DNA from: Lewinellaceae bacterium
GTDB lineage: Bacteria > Bacteroidota > Bacteroidia > Chitinophagales > Saprospiraceae
Reading direction: 5' to 3'
Length of the DNA: 64,000 nt
Assembly: GCA_016710765.1 (NCBI GenBank)
Contig: JADJUJ010000001.1
Location: forward strand, 124,001 to 188,000
This document shows, in pieces, positions 49,448 to 57,860 of this stretch. The position numbers and the translations under genes are program-made. The stretch's first letter is position 1. Every line of letters starts with the position of its first letter. The notes under the pieces were generated by a model. It ran no database searches. It saw only the letters and a program-made list of their open reading frames with translations, and was not told the DNA's origin.

Positions 49448-50368
49448 TCACTGCGCGTTGCCAACCGACAACCATACCCTCCCAAACCGAGGCCGCCGAC
49501 CGCCACCAACGGTAACGCTAAGCGCTGTGGCCCAGGCATCTGCAGCAACCGCCCTGCGGGTTTTTACTACGACAACAACAGGTGAAGTAACGCCCCAGCC
49601 GCTGCGCGGGTCAATGATGTGCGAATACCGCGTTCCATCGGGTGCTTCCAGGTACCTAAGCGTAGCACCGGAAGCGGTAATGGCGCATTTTTTCAGGAAA
49701 AATGTATCTGGCAGCCCCTCCAAGGCAATTTGCCAACCTGCCGACAATGGCGGAGCATCGCCTAGCGCTATGTCGCCACCAGCATCTACCATAACCGACC
49801 GGTAGCCCCGGCGTTGCAAGCCATGCAGGCAAATGTCTGCGGCATAACCCTGTGCAATTCCCCCCAAATCGAGCTGCATGCCTGTCGTTTGCAAAGCAAC
49901 GCACCTTCCCCATCGGTACAGTTTTATTTTTCGGTAATCCACCAAAGCGGCGGCGGCATGGATTCGGCTGCTGTCGGGTAATTCCTCCAGGTGCCGGGCG
50001 CGCCGCCAAAGTCTCGTCAGTGGGCCAATGCTAACATCAAATGCGCCCCTGCTTCGCCTCGAATATTTTTTGGACAGCGCCAAAATGCGCCACAAATCCT
50101 TCGACACTGCTATTTTCTTCCCCGATCCCGCCGTGGCGCAAAGCCGGTTCAGCTCGCTTTCCGGTAAATAATCCGACATCACGGCATTCAAGGTGTCTAC
50201 CCTGGCAAAAATATCGACGGCATCCACAGCCGCTTGCAGGCTGTCTCGGGCATAAAACACCAGCCGGAACACAGTTCCCATCTGCCCATGCGAAAAACTG
50301 CAGCGCTGCAGGGGTTGCGCCCAAAACACGCCAGGCGCCAGCAAAAAAAACACAAGCCACAGGCGCAT
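49448..50368 (-). CDS. apbE: FAD:protein FMN transferase (ApbE family)
   Basis: This 306-aa protein has a signal peptide (LWLVFFLLAPGVFWAQ). ApbE enzymes transfer FMN from FAD to a Thr of exported flavoproteins such as NqrC or RnfG. Conserved parts are FSHGQMGTVFRL, DLGGIAQGYAADIC, VDAGGDIALG and YSHIIDPRSGWGV. The expected C-terminal ADAxATAL motif is present (AADAWATALSV), but the last 25 residues are unusually short and basic, so a late frameshift cannot be excluded. The ATG overlaps the stop of the upstream oxidoreductase gene by one base (TGATG). No NqrC or RnfG is visible nearby. Confidence 0.88.
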   Translation of the reverse strand: MRLWLVFFLLAPGVFWAQPLQRCSFSHGQMGTVFRLVFYARDSLQAAVDAVDIFARVDTLNAVMSDYLPESELNRLCATAGSGKKIAVSKDLWRILALSKKYSRRSRGAFDVSIGPLTRLWRRARHLEELPDSSRIHAAAALVDYRKIKLYRWGRCVALQTTGMQLDLGGIAQGYAADICLHGLQRRGYRSVMVDAGGDIALGDAPPLSAGWQIALEGLPDTFFLKKCAITASGATLRYLEAPDGTRYSHIIDPRSGWGVTSPVVVVVKTRRAVAADAWATALSVTVGGGRRPRFGRVWLSVGNAQ

Positions 50369-51702
50369 CAAAAGGCTTTGGTAACACCAGGAATAGCACA
50401 GGCATACATGCCATCGGGGCCAGGCATCAGCTTCGGATTGGCGTTCCAGTCGAATTTTTCCGGCAGAAGATTGACCGTGGAGTTCAATGCGGCATCCCAT
50501 TCCACCTGCTGGCCGGAATAGGTAGCCATACGGCCCATAATGGCTGTGAGCGTACTCTTTGCAGCATTTTCGGCATCAGCAAACTTAAACTCCCCTTTTG
50601 CAATGGCCTCGAATAATTCATCGTGTTCCACCTGATAAGGGTTGGGTTCGTTTTTCTCTTTGTAATCCATCAGTACACCGCCTTTACTGCTCATGATTTT
50701 TCCGGGCCAGGGCGCCGTGCCGTTGGTGCCGTGAAAACCTTCTGTCACGGCATCCTTGGCGCCAGGGATTTGCCGGCACTGGCTGAACATTCGCGAGCCA
50801 TCGGCATATTCAAATTCCACCGTATGGTGGTCATATATTTCTCCATACTGCGGCCCAACCCGTACCTGCCGACCGCCCGACCCGTAGGCTTTCACCGGAT
50901 AGGCCTGCTTTACCCAGTTGGATACATCAAGGTTGTGGACGTGCTGTTCGACAATGTGATCGCCACATATCCAGGTAAAGTAATACCAATTGTGCAGCTG
51001 GTACTCCATCTCAGTCATGCCAGGTTTCCTGTCGCGTACCCAAAGCGCACCCATATTCCAGTAAACCCGGGAGCTGATGATGTCGCCTATGGCGCCCCGC
51101 TGCAGCATATCCACCCATTTCCGGTACACCGTTTGGTAGTGCCGTTGCAGCCCAACCACAACATTGAGCTTTTTCCTTTTGGCTTCTTCTGCCGCTGCCA
51201 GTACCCGCCGGATGCCGGGCCCGTCGGTAGCCACCGGCTTTTCCATAAAAATTTGCTTGTTTTGGCGGACGGCCTCCTCAAAATGCATGGGCCGAAAGCC
51301 CGGCGGCGTGGTCAAAATGACCACATCGGCCAGTGCAATCGCTTTTTGATAAGCATCGAACCCGACAAATTTATGCTCCTCTGGCACATCAACCCGGTGT
51401 TTTACGGTGCTGCCTTCATCGCCCGTCCAATCCACCAGGTCTTCCTGGGTAAGCGCCTTGTAGGCATCATCGATTTTGTTCCGGAAAACATCTGCCATGG
51501 CTACAATCCGAACATTTTGCTTGGTAAGCAGGGCTTGCATGGCAGCGCCGGTACCCCTCCCGCCGCAACCAATCAGTGCAATTTTAATGGCGTCGTCGAC
51601 AAGGCTGTTGGCGGCCTGTGCAAGCGGGAGCCCGGAAACAAAGGCTGCACCAGTCAGCGCTCCGGTGGTTTTGAGAAATTCACGACGGGTAGATTTAGAC
51701 AT
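50368..51702 (-). CDS. Tat-exported Gfo/Idh/MocA-family oxidoreductase
   Basis: This 444-aa protein starts MSKSTRREFLKTTGALTGAA, a twin-arginine signal. The Rossmann fold follows with IALIGCGGRGTGAAM, then the EKP motif (IFMEKPVATDGPG). A C-terminal domain has WICGDHIVEQHVHNLDV, with substrate-pocket histidines. The plan resembles periplasmic glucose-fructose oxidoreductase-type enzymes, which export with a bound NADP. It is the first gene of a minus-strand cluster running into apbE (1-bp overlap), the TIM-barrel gene and tatC. Confidence 0.88.
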   Translation of the reverse strand: MSKSTRREFLKTTGALTGAAFVSGLPLAQAANSLVDDAIKIALIGCGGRGTGAAMQALLTKQNVRIVAMADVFRNKIDDAYKALTQEDLVDWTGDEGSTVKHRVDVPEEHKFVGFDAYQKAIALADVVILTTPPGFRPMHFEEAVRQNKQIFMEKPVATDGPGIRRVLAAAEEAKRKKLNVVVGLQRHYQTVYRKWVDMLQRGAIGDIISSRVYWNMGALWVRDRKPGMTEMEYQLHNWYYFTWICGDHIVEQHVHNLDVSNWVKQAYPVKAYGSGGRQVRVGPQYGEIYDHHTVEFEYADGSRMFSQCRQIPGAKDAVTEGFHGTNGTAPWPGKIMSSKGGVLMDYKEKNEPNPYQVEHDELFEAIAKGEFKFADAENAAKSTLTAIMGRMATYSGQQVEWDAALNSTVNLLPEKFDWNANPKLMPGPDGMYACAIPGVTKAF

Positions 51703-51810
51703 AGCTAGGGTTGCTTGGTGATAAATGATTTGAGCAAAACGTATGGTCGAAAAGTCGATCAAATTAACTTTCTTGCACAAGAAATACAATTACAAGCAAT
51801 ATTGAAAAAA

Positions 51811-52341
51811 ATGGATCAGGAAATAAGCTACGACTTCAGCGCAGCCCTGGAAATCTCAACCAACAAACTTTGGGGCGCTCACTTCGCTGTGCCACAATGG
51901 ATCACCTCGGCGCTGCTGGAGGACTCGGAAGACCGCCGGGTGATTTGTTTGCTCAACGGCACACAGGAATTCCAGTGTGCGATGCTGCACAGGGGCGATG
52001 GTAGCTTCCTGGTAGCTGTCAATAAAAAAATTCGGGACAAGTTCAAACTCAAAGAAGGCTCCCTGTTGCAAGTCAGTCTGCGCAAAGACCACAGCGAATA
52101 CGGCCTGCCCATGCCGGAGGAGCTGGAGGAACTGCTTGCACAGGATGCGGAAGGAAAACGTTTTTTCGCGGCGCTGACGCCAGGCAAAATCAGAACCCTG
52201 CTGTACATCGTTGGGCAGCCCAAAACCAGCGATACCCGCTTAAAGCGCGCCCTTGCCATTGTTGAGCACCTCAAGCAAAATACTGGCAAAATCAACTACC
52301 GCCAACTCAATGAGGACATGAAAAAAATGAACCTCCCTTAA
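51811..52341 (+). CDS. DUF1905 / YdeI (OmpD-associated) family protein
   Basis: This 176-aa protein has an N-terminal DUF1905-type beta domain (about residues 1-95) and a C-terminal YdeI helical segment (FAALTPGKIRTLLYIVGQPK). YdeI-like proteins are linked to antimicrobial-peptide or bacteriocin resistance in some bacteria, but the mechanism is unknown. The start MDQEISYDF is preferred over the upstream extension to 51715. It is followed 31 bp later by a Crp/Fnr regulator. Confidence 0.7.
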   Translation: MDQEISYDFSAALEISTNKLWGAHFAVPQWITSALLEDSEDRRVICLLNGTQEFQCAMLHRGDGSFLVAVNKKIRDKFKLKEGSLLQVSLRKDHSEYGLPMPEELEELLAQDAEGKRFFAALTPGKIRTLLYIVGQPKTSDTRLKRALAIVEHLKQNTGKINYRQLNEDMKKMNLP

Positions 52342-52372
52342 AAACGTCCGGCCCAAAAAATAGAAAAAGAAT

Positions 52373-52951
52373 ATGGAACTACTGGACTATGTAAAAAGTT
52401 ATTTTCCGGTGCCGGCTACCGACCTTCAAACGATCGCGGCAGCCTTCCGGCCAGCCACACTAAACAAGGACGCGTTTTTTCTCAAGGAAGGGAAACACTG
52501 CCACCAGATTGCCTTTCTGCGTTCCGGATTGGTACGCATCTACCGCATGGCCGACGATGGCAGGGAGGTCACCCAGTGGGTATCTACCCAAGGATACTTC
52601 GTGACTGATCTGGCCAGTTTCGTTTTTGATGCACCCGGAAGGTGGAATATTCAGGCGCTGACCGATTGCGAACTGTACTGTATTGACCGAAAAGACTACC
52701 TGGGCCTTGCCAAAACAGTGGACAAATGGCTCGAACTGGATAAACTTTTTATTGCGCGCTGCTTTATCATCCTGGAGGAGCGAATTTACCAGCACCTTCA
52801 CCTGAGCGCCGAAGCGCGTTATCAACAGCTGATGGCGCAACAGCCTGAACTGTTCAACCTCGTTCCACTCCAGTACCTTGCCTCCATGCTCGGCATGACC
52901 CCGGAAACCCTCAGCCGGATTCGCAACAAAACGATGAAAAATATTTCTTGA
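52373..52951 (+). CDS. Crp/Fnr-family transcriptional regulator
   Basis: This 192-aa protein has a cyclic-nucleotide-binding-like beta roll (residues about 20-130, VRIYRMADDGREVTQW). The C-terminal helix-turn-helix includes PLQYLASMLGMTPETLSRI. No Fe-S cysteine cluster of true FNR is visible. It matches the common Bacteroidota type that controls one adjacent gene. An FNR-type palindrome overlaps its stop codon, and the SRPBCC gene starts 70 bp downstream. It is a full-length paralogue of the pseudogene at 11852. Confidence 0.85.
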   Translation: MELLDYVKSYFPVPATDLQTIAAAFRPATLNKDAFFLKEGKHCHQIAFLRSGLVRIYRMADDGREVTQWVSTQGYFVTDLASFVFDAPGRWNIQALTDCELYCIDRKDYLGLAKTVDKWLELDKLFIARCFIILEERIYQHLHLSAEARYQQLMAQQPELFNLVPLQYLASMLGMTPETLSRIRNKTMKNIS

Positions 52952-52991
52952 TTTTTATCAAGTGGGCCCAACCTGCGTGACCTGATCTTTG
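52947..52991 (+). promoter_or_regulatory. Perfect FNR-consensus palindrome and promoter of the SRPBCC gene
   Basis: Positions 52948-52961 read TTGATTTTTATCAA, an exact match to TTGATnnnnATCAA, extended by C/G to 16 bp (52947-52962). The sequence GATCTTTG at 52984-52991 is one mismatch from TAnnTTTG. The box centre is about 42 bp before the inferred transcription start, as in the feoAB promoter. The site overlaps the regulator's stop codon. Confidence 0.6.
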
Positions 52992-53020
52992 CACCATTAT
53001 ACAAATAAAAAAAGCAGATC

Positions 53021-53470
53021 ATGTCAGGTAAAAAAAAGCCATTCGCTATTGCAACAAAAATTCATATTCAGGCCAGCGCTGAAACGGTTTGGGCCATCCT
53101 TACAGACTTTCAGTCCTATCCGGAATGGAACTCATTTATCACCAGTATGGCGGGAAGCCCTGTTGAAGGAACGCAATTGTCTGCCATGATTCAGCCACCA
53201 GGCGGCTCGGCCATGAAATTTAAACCAAAGGTATTGGTGGCCAAACCAGGTGTCGAGTTTCGCTGGCTCGGCAATTTATGGTTTCCGGGTCTGTTCGACG
53301 GAGAGCATTATTTTCAAATCAACGACCATCAGGATGGCAGTTGCACCCTGACGCAGGGTGAAAATTTCAGCGGAATACTCGTGCCGCTGTTTAAAAATAT
53401 GCTGCAGGAAAAAACCCTGAAGGGATTTGAAAACATGAATACTGCCCTGAAAGATCGGGCTGAAGGATAA
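53021..53470 (+). CDS. SRPBCC (START-like) domain protein
   Basis: This 149-aa protein has a helix-grip fold for hydrophobic ligands. The family pattern is visible: IHIQASAETVWAILTDFQSYPEWNSFI at the N terminus, FRWLGNLWFPGLFDGEHYF in the middle, and a C-terminal helix (LKGFENMNTALKDR). It has no signal peptide. It is probably the target of the upstream Crp/Fnr regulator. The ligand is unknown. Confidence 0.85.
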   Translation: MSGKKKPFAIATKIHIQASAETVWAILTDFQSYPEWNSFITSMAGSPVEGTQLSAMIQPPGGSAMKFKPKVLVAKPGVEFRWLGNLWFPGLFDGEHYFQINDHQDGSCTLTQGENFSGILVPLFKNMLQEKTLKGFENMNTALKDRAEG

Positions 53471-53690
53471 GGTCTTTAGTCGTTAGGGGTTAGTCTTTGG
53501 CTACGATTCTGGTTTAATCTACCCTGCCAGATCAAATACCGGGAAAATTGAAATTGAATTTTGAAGACCCTTTTTAATGCCGGATGTGTGTTATTTATCC
53601 TTCATGCTTTAGGTATAATCCAAGGCATTGAAACTTAATTTTTAGTTCTTCCGGGCAAAGGCTAAAGACCAATAACCAACGGCTACGATC
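53471..53690. repeat. Dispersed intergenic repeat, copy 4 (degenerate core)
   Basis: This stretch starts with GGTCTTTAGTCG and ends with AAAGACCAATAACCAAC, the heptad termini. Its interior (GATCAAATACCGGGAAAATT, TTTTGAAGACCCTTTTTAA) matches the core of copies 3 and 5 in the same orientation but with many substitutions. No palindrome module is present. Confidence 0.75.
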
Positions 53691-53694
53691 CGTT

Positions 53695-54309
53695 TTAACG
53701 CAGTTTTTTCATTTCCGCTGCAATGCCAAGGGCGTTGTCGTTACCCAGTTTTTCCAATGCGTCGATTACATTTCGGGCGCTTTCATCGTCTCTATTTTGG
53801 GAGAGTTTCCATTTGCCACTAATGGTTTCCACCTGCATTACGAAACCCTGAACACCCCGAAAAAGCCGGTCGAGCAAATCTGCCGGAAGCTGATCCATGG
53901 AAGTACTGCTCTGGCCAGACGGCTCATAACGCGCCATCATTTTTTCAATTGCCGCCCGGGTTTCTTCCGCCGTTTGGCGTCGGACCCTGCCACCCAAATG
54001 CACCGCCAGAAAATTCCAGGTGGGTACATTAGCGTGGTTGTACCATTGCGACGAAATGTAGTGGTGAGGGCCTTGAAAAATCGCCAGCGCCTGCTGCTCT
54101 TCTTGTAGCAGATCATTCTGCCCGTTGGCCTTCGATAAATGCCCCGTGAGGATCCAGTTTCCGCTGTTGTCTTTTTCCAACTCCATGGGAATGTGCGATG
54201 CTTCTGGTATCAAGCCGGTGGCACTGATAATAATGCCAAAAGGATTGTTGCGAATGAACTGTTCGATGGCCGTCAGATCATGCTGCTGGTAGTGTTTGGG
54301 CGCGTACAT
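53695..54309 (-). CDS. PaiB-like FMN-binding protein
   Basis: This 204-aa protein has a split-barrel flavin-binding fold, like PaiB negative regulators. The start MYAPKHYQQHD and the core WILTGHLSKANGQND, ALAIFQGPHHYISSQWY and VPTWNFLAVHLGGRV are characteristic. In some species PaiB represses sporulation and protease genes, but in most bacteria the role is open. It is a single gene on the minus strand just upstream of repeat copy 4. Confidence 0.85.
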   Translation of the reverse strand: MYAPKHYQQHDLTAIEQFIRNNPFGIIISATGLIPEASHIPMELEKDNSGNWILTGHLSKANGQNDLLQEEQQALAIFQGPHHYISSQWYNHANVPTWNFLAVHLGGRVRRQTAEETRAAIEKMMARYEPSGQSSTSMDQLPADLLDRLFRGVQGFVMQVETISGKWKLSQNRDDESARNVIDALEKLGNDNALGIAAEMKKLR

Positions 54310-54385
54310 AATTGGTGTTTGACGGTTACCTAATCAGAAGGGTATTGGCATAAAAGTGTTTGCGCTGAACATAAAGAGAACTTGC

Positions 54386-55876
54386 TTATTCTGCCAGGAC
54401 GGTATCATTTTCCATGGCCAGGTATACACCGTTGGTCCAGCCAAAGCCATCCTGGTTGGGGTACTCACCACCACCGGCTGCCCGGTTTTCGCTCATAACA
54501 TCGTATTTCTCGGTCATTTTCCCGCTTTGCTGGTATACCATTTGACAGGATTCCATCCAGCGCGTTTTTACTTCGTTGGCCAGTTTCAGGTGGCCGTAAT
54601 TTTTCAGCCCAATGTAGGCCATCCACTGCAGGGGCGCCCATCCGTTTGGAGCATCCCATTGTTGGCCGCTTCGGACAAGCGTAGTGACCAGGCCTCCTGG
54701 CTGCAAAAAATGCTGCTCCAGCACCTTGGCGACGGAAGCCGCCTGCGCTGGCGTGGCCAGATTGAAGAACAAAGGAAATACAGCGGCCAGGGTCAGGGGT
54801 GTTTTTTGCTGATTTTTCCAGGCATCGTAATCGAAAAAAAAGCCCTGGTCCGGGTTCCAGCAATAGCGCAGAATAGCCTGTTTTCTTTGGTCAGCCAATT
54901 GCTGGTAGTGAACAGCAGTTTCCGCCGCTGTTATTTGCGACAACAGATCCTCCAGAAACCAAAGCAGACAATTGAGGTCTACTGGAACGATATCAGTGGT
55001 ATGAATACTGCCAAAATCTGCCTGATCTGCAAACCACCGGTGACTGAAATCCCATCCCGATTCCGCTGCGGCCCGGATATTGGTGTACAACGAGGAAGCC
55101 GATTGGCTCGATTGGTGTTGTAGTTCCACATCTTCGCGATAAGACTCGGGCCGTGGTGTGTCCATCGAATCCCAATAGCGATTGAGCGTGGCACCGTTGG
55201 GAAGCCGAAAAACTCTTTTTACACTTTCCGCTCCCGGGTGCAGCGCCGTCGCCCCATCCATCCAAAACTGGTATTCTTTTTCCAGCGCCCCGACATATTG
55301 CAGCCGGATTTCCGGTTGCGCTGTTGTTTCCGCCAGCAAGGCCACCATCAAGGCAAAAAAAGGCGGCTGTGAGCGACTGGTGTAATAGCTTCGGTTGCCA
55401 TTTGGAATATGTCCCAACTGATGGATGAGGTGATTGAAGTTGTCCACCATGTTTTGGATCAAGTCCGTTCGCCCGGAAACCCTAAGGCCCAGCATGGTAA
55501 AATAGCTGTCCCAGTAATAAATCTCCCGAAACCTTCCTCCCGGCACCACAAATGCGTGGGGAAGTGGGATAAGGGTGCTGTATGGGTTGCTGTCGGCCGG
55601 ATGGCGGGTCAGTACCGCCCACAAGTGTTGCAGGTGTTCCTTTACCGGCCGGGTGGAATCGCTTCTATACCCTGCATCCGCCGCTGGTGGCAGATCAAAA
55701 TGCGACAGCACAAAGGCTTTCAAATCGAAGCCGGTTGTATCCTTTTGCTGCAGATAAAAGTTATAAATATCCTCTACAGGTTGTTTGGGCAGGCAATCGG
55801 GAAAAGTTTTGCCGTCGGGAAAAACTTGTTGCATCTGGACCTCCTCAAACAGTGATCCGGTTTCATGAATTTGCAT
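54386..55876 (-). CDS. Cytoplasmic alpha,alpha-trehalase (GH37)
   Basis: This 496-aa glycoside hydrolase family 37 enzyme splits trehalose into two glucose. The signatures are present: PGGRFREIYYWDSYFTMLGL, NGNRSYYTSRSQPPFF, WDAPNGWAPLQWMAYIGL and GGGEYPNQDGFGWTNGV. There is no signal peptide, so it should be cytoplasmic (TreF-like). The start overlaps the 3' end of the MFS gene by 14 bp; the two probably form a trehalose uptake and hydrolysis operon. Confidence 0.92.
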   Translation of the reverse strand: MQIHETGSLFEEVQMQQVFPDGKTFPDCLPKQPVEDIYNFYLQQKDTTGFDLKAFVLSHFDLPPAADAGYRSDSTRPVKEHLQHLWAVLTRHPADSNPYSTLIPLPHAFVVPGGRFREIYYWDSYFTMLGLRVSGRTDLIQNMVDNFNHLIHQLGHIPNGNRSYYTSRSQPPFFALMVALLAETTAQPEIRLQYVGALEKEYQFWMDGATALHPGAESVKRVFRLPNGATLNRYWDSMDTPRPESYREDVELQHQSSQSASSLYTNIRAAAESGWDFSHRWFADQADFGSIHTTDIVPVDLNCLLWFLEDLLSQITAAETAVHYQQLADQRKQAILRYCWNPDQGFFFDYDAWKNQQKTPLTLAAVFPLFFNLATPAQAASVAKVLEQHFLQPGGLVTTLVRSGQQWDAPNGWAPLQWMAYIGLKNYGHLKLANEVKTRWMESCQMVYQQSGKMTEKYDVMSENRAAGGGEYPNQDGFGWTNGVYLAMENDTVLAE

Positions 55877-57102
55877 GACTCAGGTGTTTGCGTTGCAGGC
55901 GATTGAAGAAAAACAAGGCAACCATCAGGATGCTTATGGGTACCAGTGAAAAATAAAACGCTGCTTCTCCACCAAAAGCCCCGAAAATATTGCCGGTAAT
56001 AATAGAACCCGTGGTGCCGCCCAAAGCAGAAAATATAACAATCAGTCCCGACATCGTCGCGTGCTGCCGCTTGGGCAATGCCGTGAGGATGGCGGAATTG
56101 ATGGCCGGATAAACCGGCGCCAGGAACAAACCAATCAGCGGAAAGGCAAATGCAGCCAGCGGCGCATCACCCCAGCCGGTAATCGTCATGCCCTGTGCGC
56201 CCTTGGCCAGCGGAATGGTAATAGCAACCAGGGCGGCCGCGCCCAGCAGGCATACAACGAGCGGAATGAACCAGTGGAACCTGCGCAGTACAATCCCCGC
56301 CAGGAAACGCCCAAGCGCCGTTGATCCCGCCAGTATACTGGCCATTTGGATGCTCAGGGCAGTAGGCAGGTTCAACACTTTGCTGTTGAAGGTAGGCAAC
56401 CAGCTCATGATGCTCTGCTCGATCAGCACGTAAAAAAAAGCACTTACCACAAACACCAGCACCAGCGGTTGAATGGCCAGCCGAAACATGTCGGCAAAAT
56501 CACGGGCCAGTGGCTGTGCTGTTTCCGTGTGAACGGAGGATTCGTCGAGCGGAGCCGACCACAGCAACAGCATGGCCACTGCGCTGATGCCAGCAAGCAA
56601 GTAATACACCTGTAACCAAGAAGTCGACTGCGGATTGCTGTCGTCGACAAAGGCGCTGAAAATGAAATAGCCGGTGAGTATACCAATCATAAAAAACGAC
56701 TCGATAAAATTCATCAAAGCTGGCATGCTCTTTATCGTTCTCCGTAACCAATCCAATGGTAGCATAAACCGATACTTTAATCAGCGCAAAGCCCGATCCA
56801 ACAGCGGCAAATAACAATTTGGTCATGGCAAACCCACCAACGGATGGCATCAGCAGACAGGCGACTATCACGATGCCCAGCGCTATCAGCATGGAGCGTT
56901 TGTACCCAATACGGGTCATGTAGGAAGCGATTAAAAAGGAAACAACCGCAATGCTCAGGTCTTTGAACGCCTCGAGTACACTGGCGGAGCCTTCCGATAC
57001 GCTGTAATTGTTTTGTACCTGAAGAATAACCGTCCCGACGCTGTTGAGCAGGATGGCAAAAACAAAATAATTCAGGAACAGGGATAGTTTAATTCGCCAC
57101 AT
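55863..57102 (-). CDS. MFS sugar transporter (frameshift)
   Basis: About 412 aa with 12 membrane helices after repair. The N-terminal frame starts at 57102 (MWRIKLSLFLNYFVFAILLN) and runs to NDKEHASF. An extra base in the AAA run at 56716-56718 (TTT on the coding strand) shifts to the frame with MNFIESFFMIGILTGYFIF, which continues to RKHLSHANS at 55863. The sequence is of the general sugar/fucose-permease MFS type. Operon partnership with trehalase suggests trehalose or another disaccharide as substrate (inference). Confidence 0.82.
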
Positions 57103-57125
57103 TACTGGAATAATTGAAGTTCAAT

Positions 57126-57147
57126 TGGAAATAGTTGGCGCTATTTC
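57126..57147. promoter_or_regulatory. Operator-like inverted repeat upstream of the MFS-trehalase operon
   Basis: Arms GGAAATAG (57126-57133) and CTATTTCC (57140-57147) flank a 6-bp centre, 24 bp upstream of the MFS start codon. It may be a repressor site or an mRNA leader hairpin. Confidence 0.4.
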
Positions 57148-57255
57148 CCCGCATCGGCTTTTGAACCGTAGGGGAAACAAAGTGCCTTTCAAAGGTAAAT
57201 CTAAACGATTTATTTAAAAAATACGTTCAGCCGCTCTGGCAAGGAAATATAGTTA

Positions 57256-57645
57256 GCACGTGTTCGGGTTTAACATTTGGATGCCTGGGTTGGCTAATTT
57301 TGTTTTGGTCAAGGCATTTTTCGATTCGTATACGGGTAATACGTGTCTAAAAAAACAACGACGAGCAGAATAAAATTGGCCGGCCAGCCGCCAAGATATT
57401 AAATCCGAACACGTTCTTAGCTGGACTTTAGCCTTTTGGTGTTGGTCTTTGGCTTCGATCCCGGTTATTGGTGCCTTGTGAAATCAAATACCGGAGAAAT
57501 CGGAATTAAATTTTGAACACCCTTTTTAAAACAGCATGTGCATTATTTATCAACGAATATTTTGTTAATAACTAATGCATTGAAAACCAAATAGTTAATC
57601 CTTCGGAGCAATGCCAAAGACTAAAAACAATGGCTACTGGCCTTT
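57256..57645. repeat. Dispersed intergenic repeat, copy 5 (palindrome plus core)
   Basis: The palindrome module (about 57260-57420) is followed by the core (about 57437-57640), nearly identical to copy 3 over about 200 bp. The palindrome arms match copy 3 in inverted orientation: the left arm here equals the reverse complement of the right arm there, and the loop is reversed too. There is no coding capacity. It lies upstream of the MFS-trehalase operon. Confidence 0.9.
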
Positions 57646-57649
57646 GCCC

Positions 57650-57810
57650 CTTGGGGTTGGTGGTTGTCGGGTTCGGGGTGATTGGGGGTGTGGGGGAAAA
57701 ACGAAAAAAAAAAAGGGGGATTAAATTTAGAATTTTCTTTTAAAACCACCAGGTAAAAATTTAAAAAAAAATATTTTTAAAAAAAAAAATAAAGGAAAAA
57801 AAAAAAACCT
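57650..57810. other. Homopolymer-rich, low-complexity stretch
   Basis: G-rich runs are followed by many A-runs of 8-12 bases (57700-57810). Its composition is unlike anything else in the window and it sits between two copies of the same repeat. A read or consensus artefact is plausible. No gene is seen. Confidence 0.6.
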
Positions 57811-57860
57811 GTGGAGCAAAGCCAAAGACTAAAAACCAATGGCTAAAGCCCAGCTTAGTC
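57811..57860. repeat. Dispersed intergenic repeat, end fragment (copy 6)
   Basis: The sequence GAGCAAAGCCAAAGACTAA and following heptads repeat the right end of copy 5, about 200 bp further on, and reach the stop of the SUMF1-family gene. Confidence 0.7.

Noticed and set aside
50623..51708. A 361-codon open frame antisense to the Tat-exported oxidoreductase
   Set aside because: It is a shadow of a well-conserved gene; the sense protein has clear motifs.
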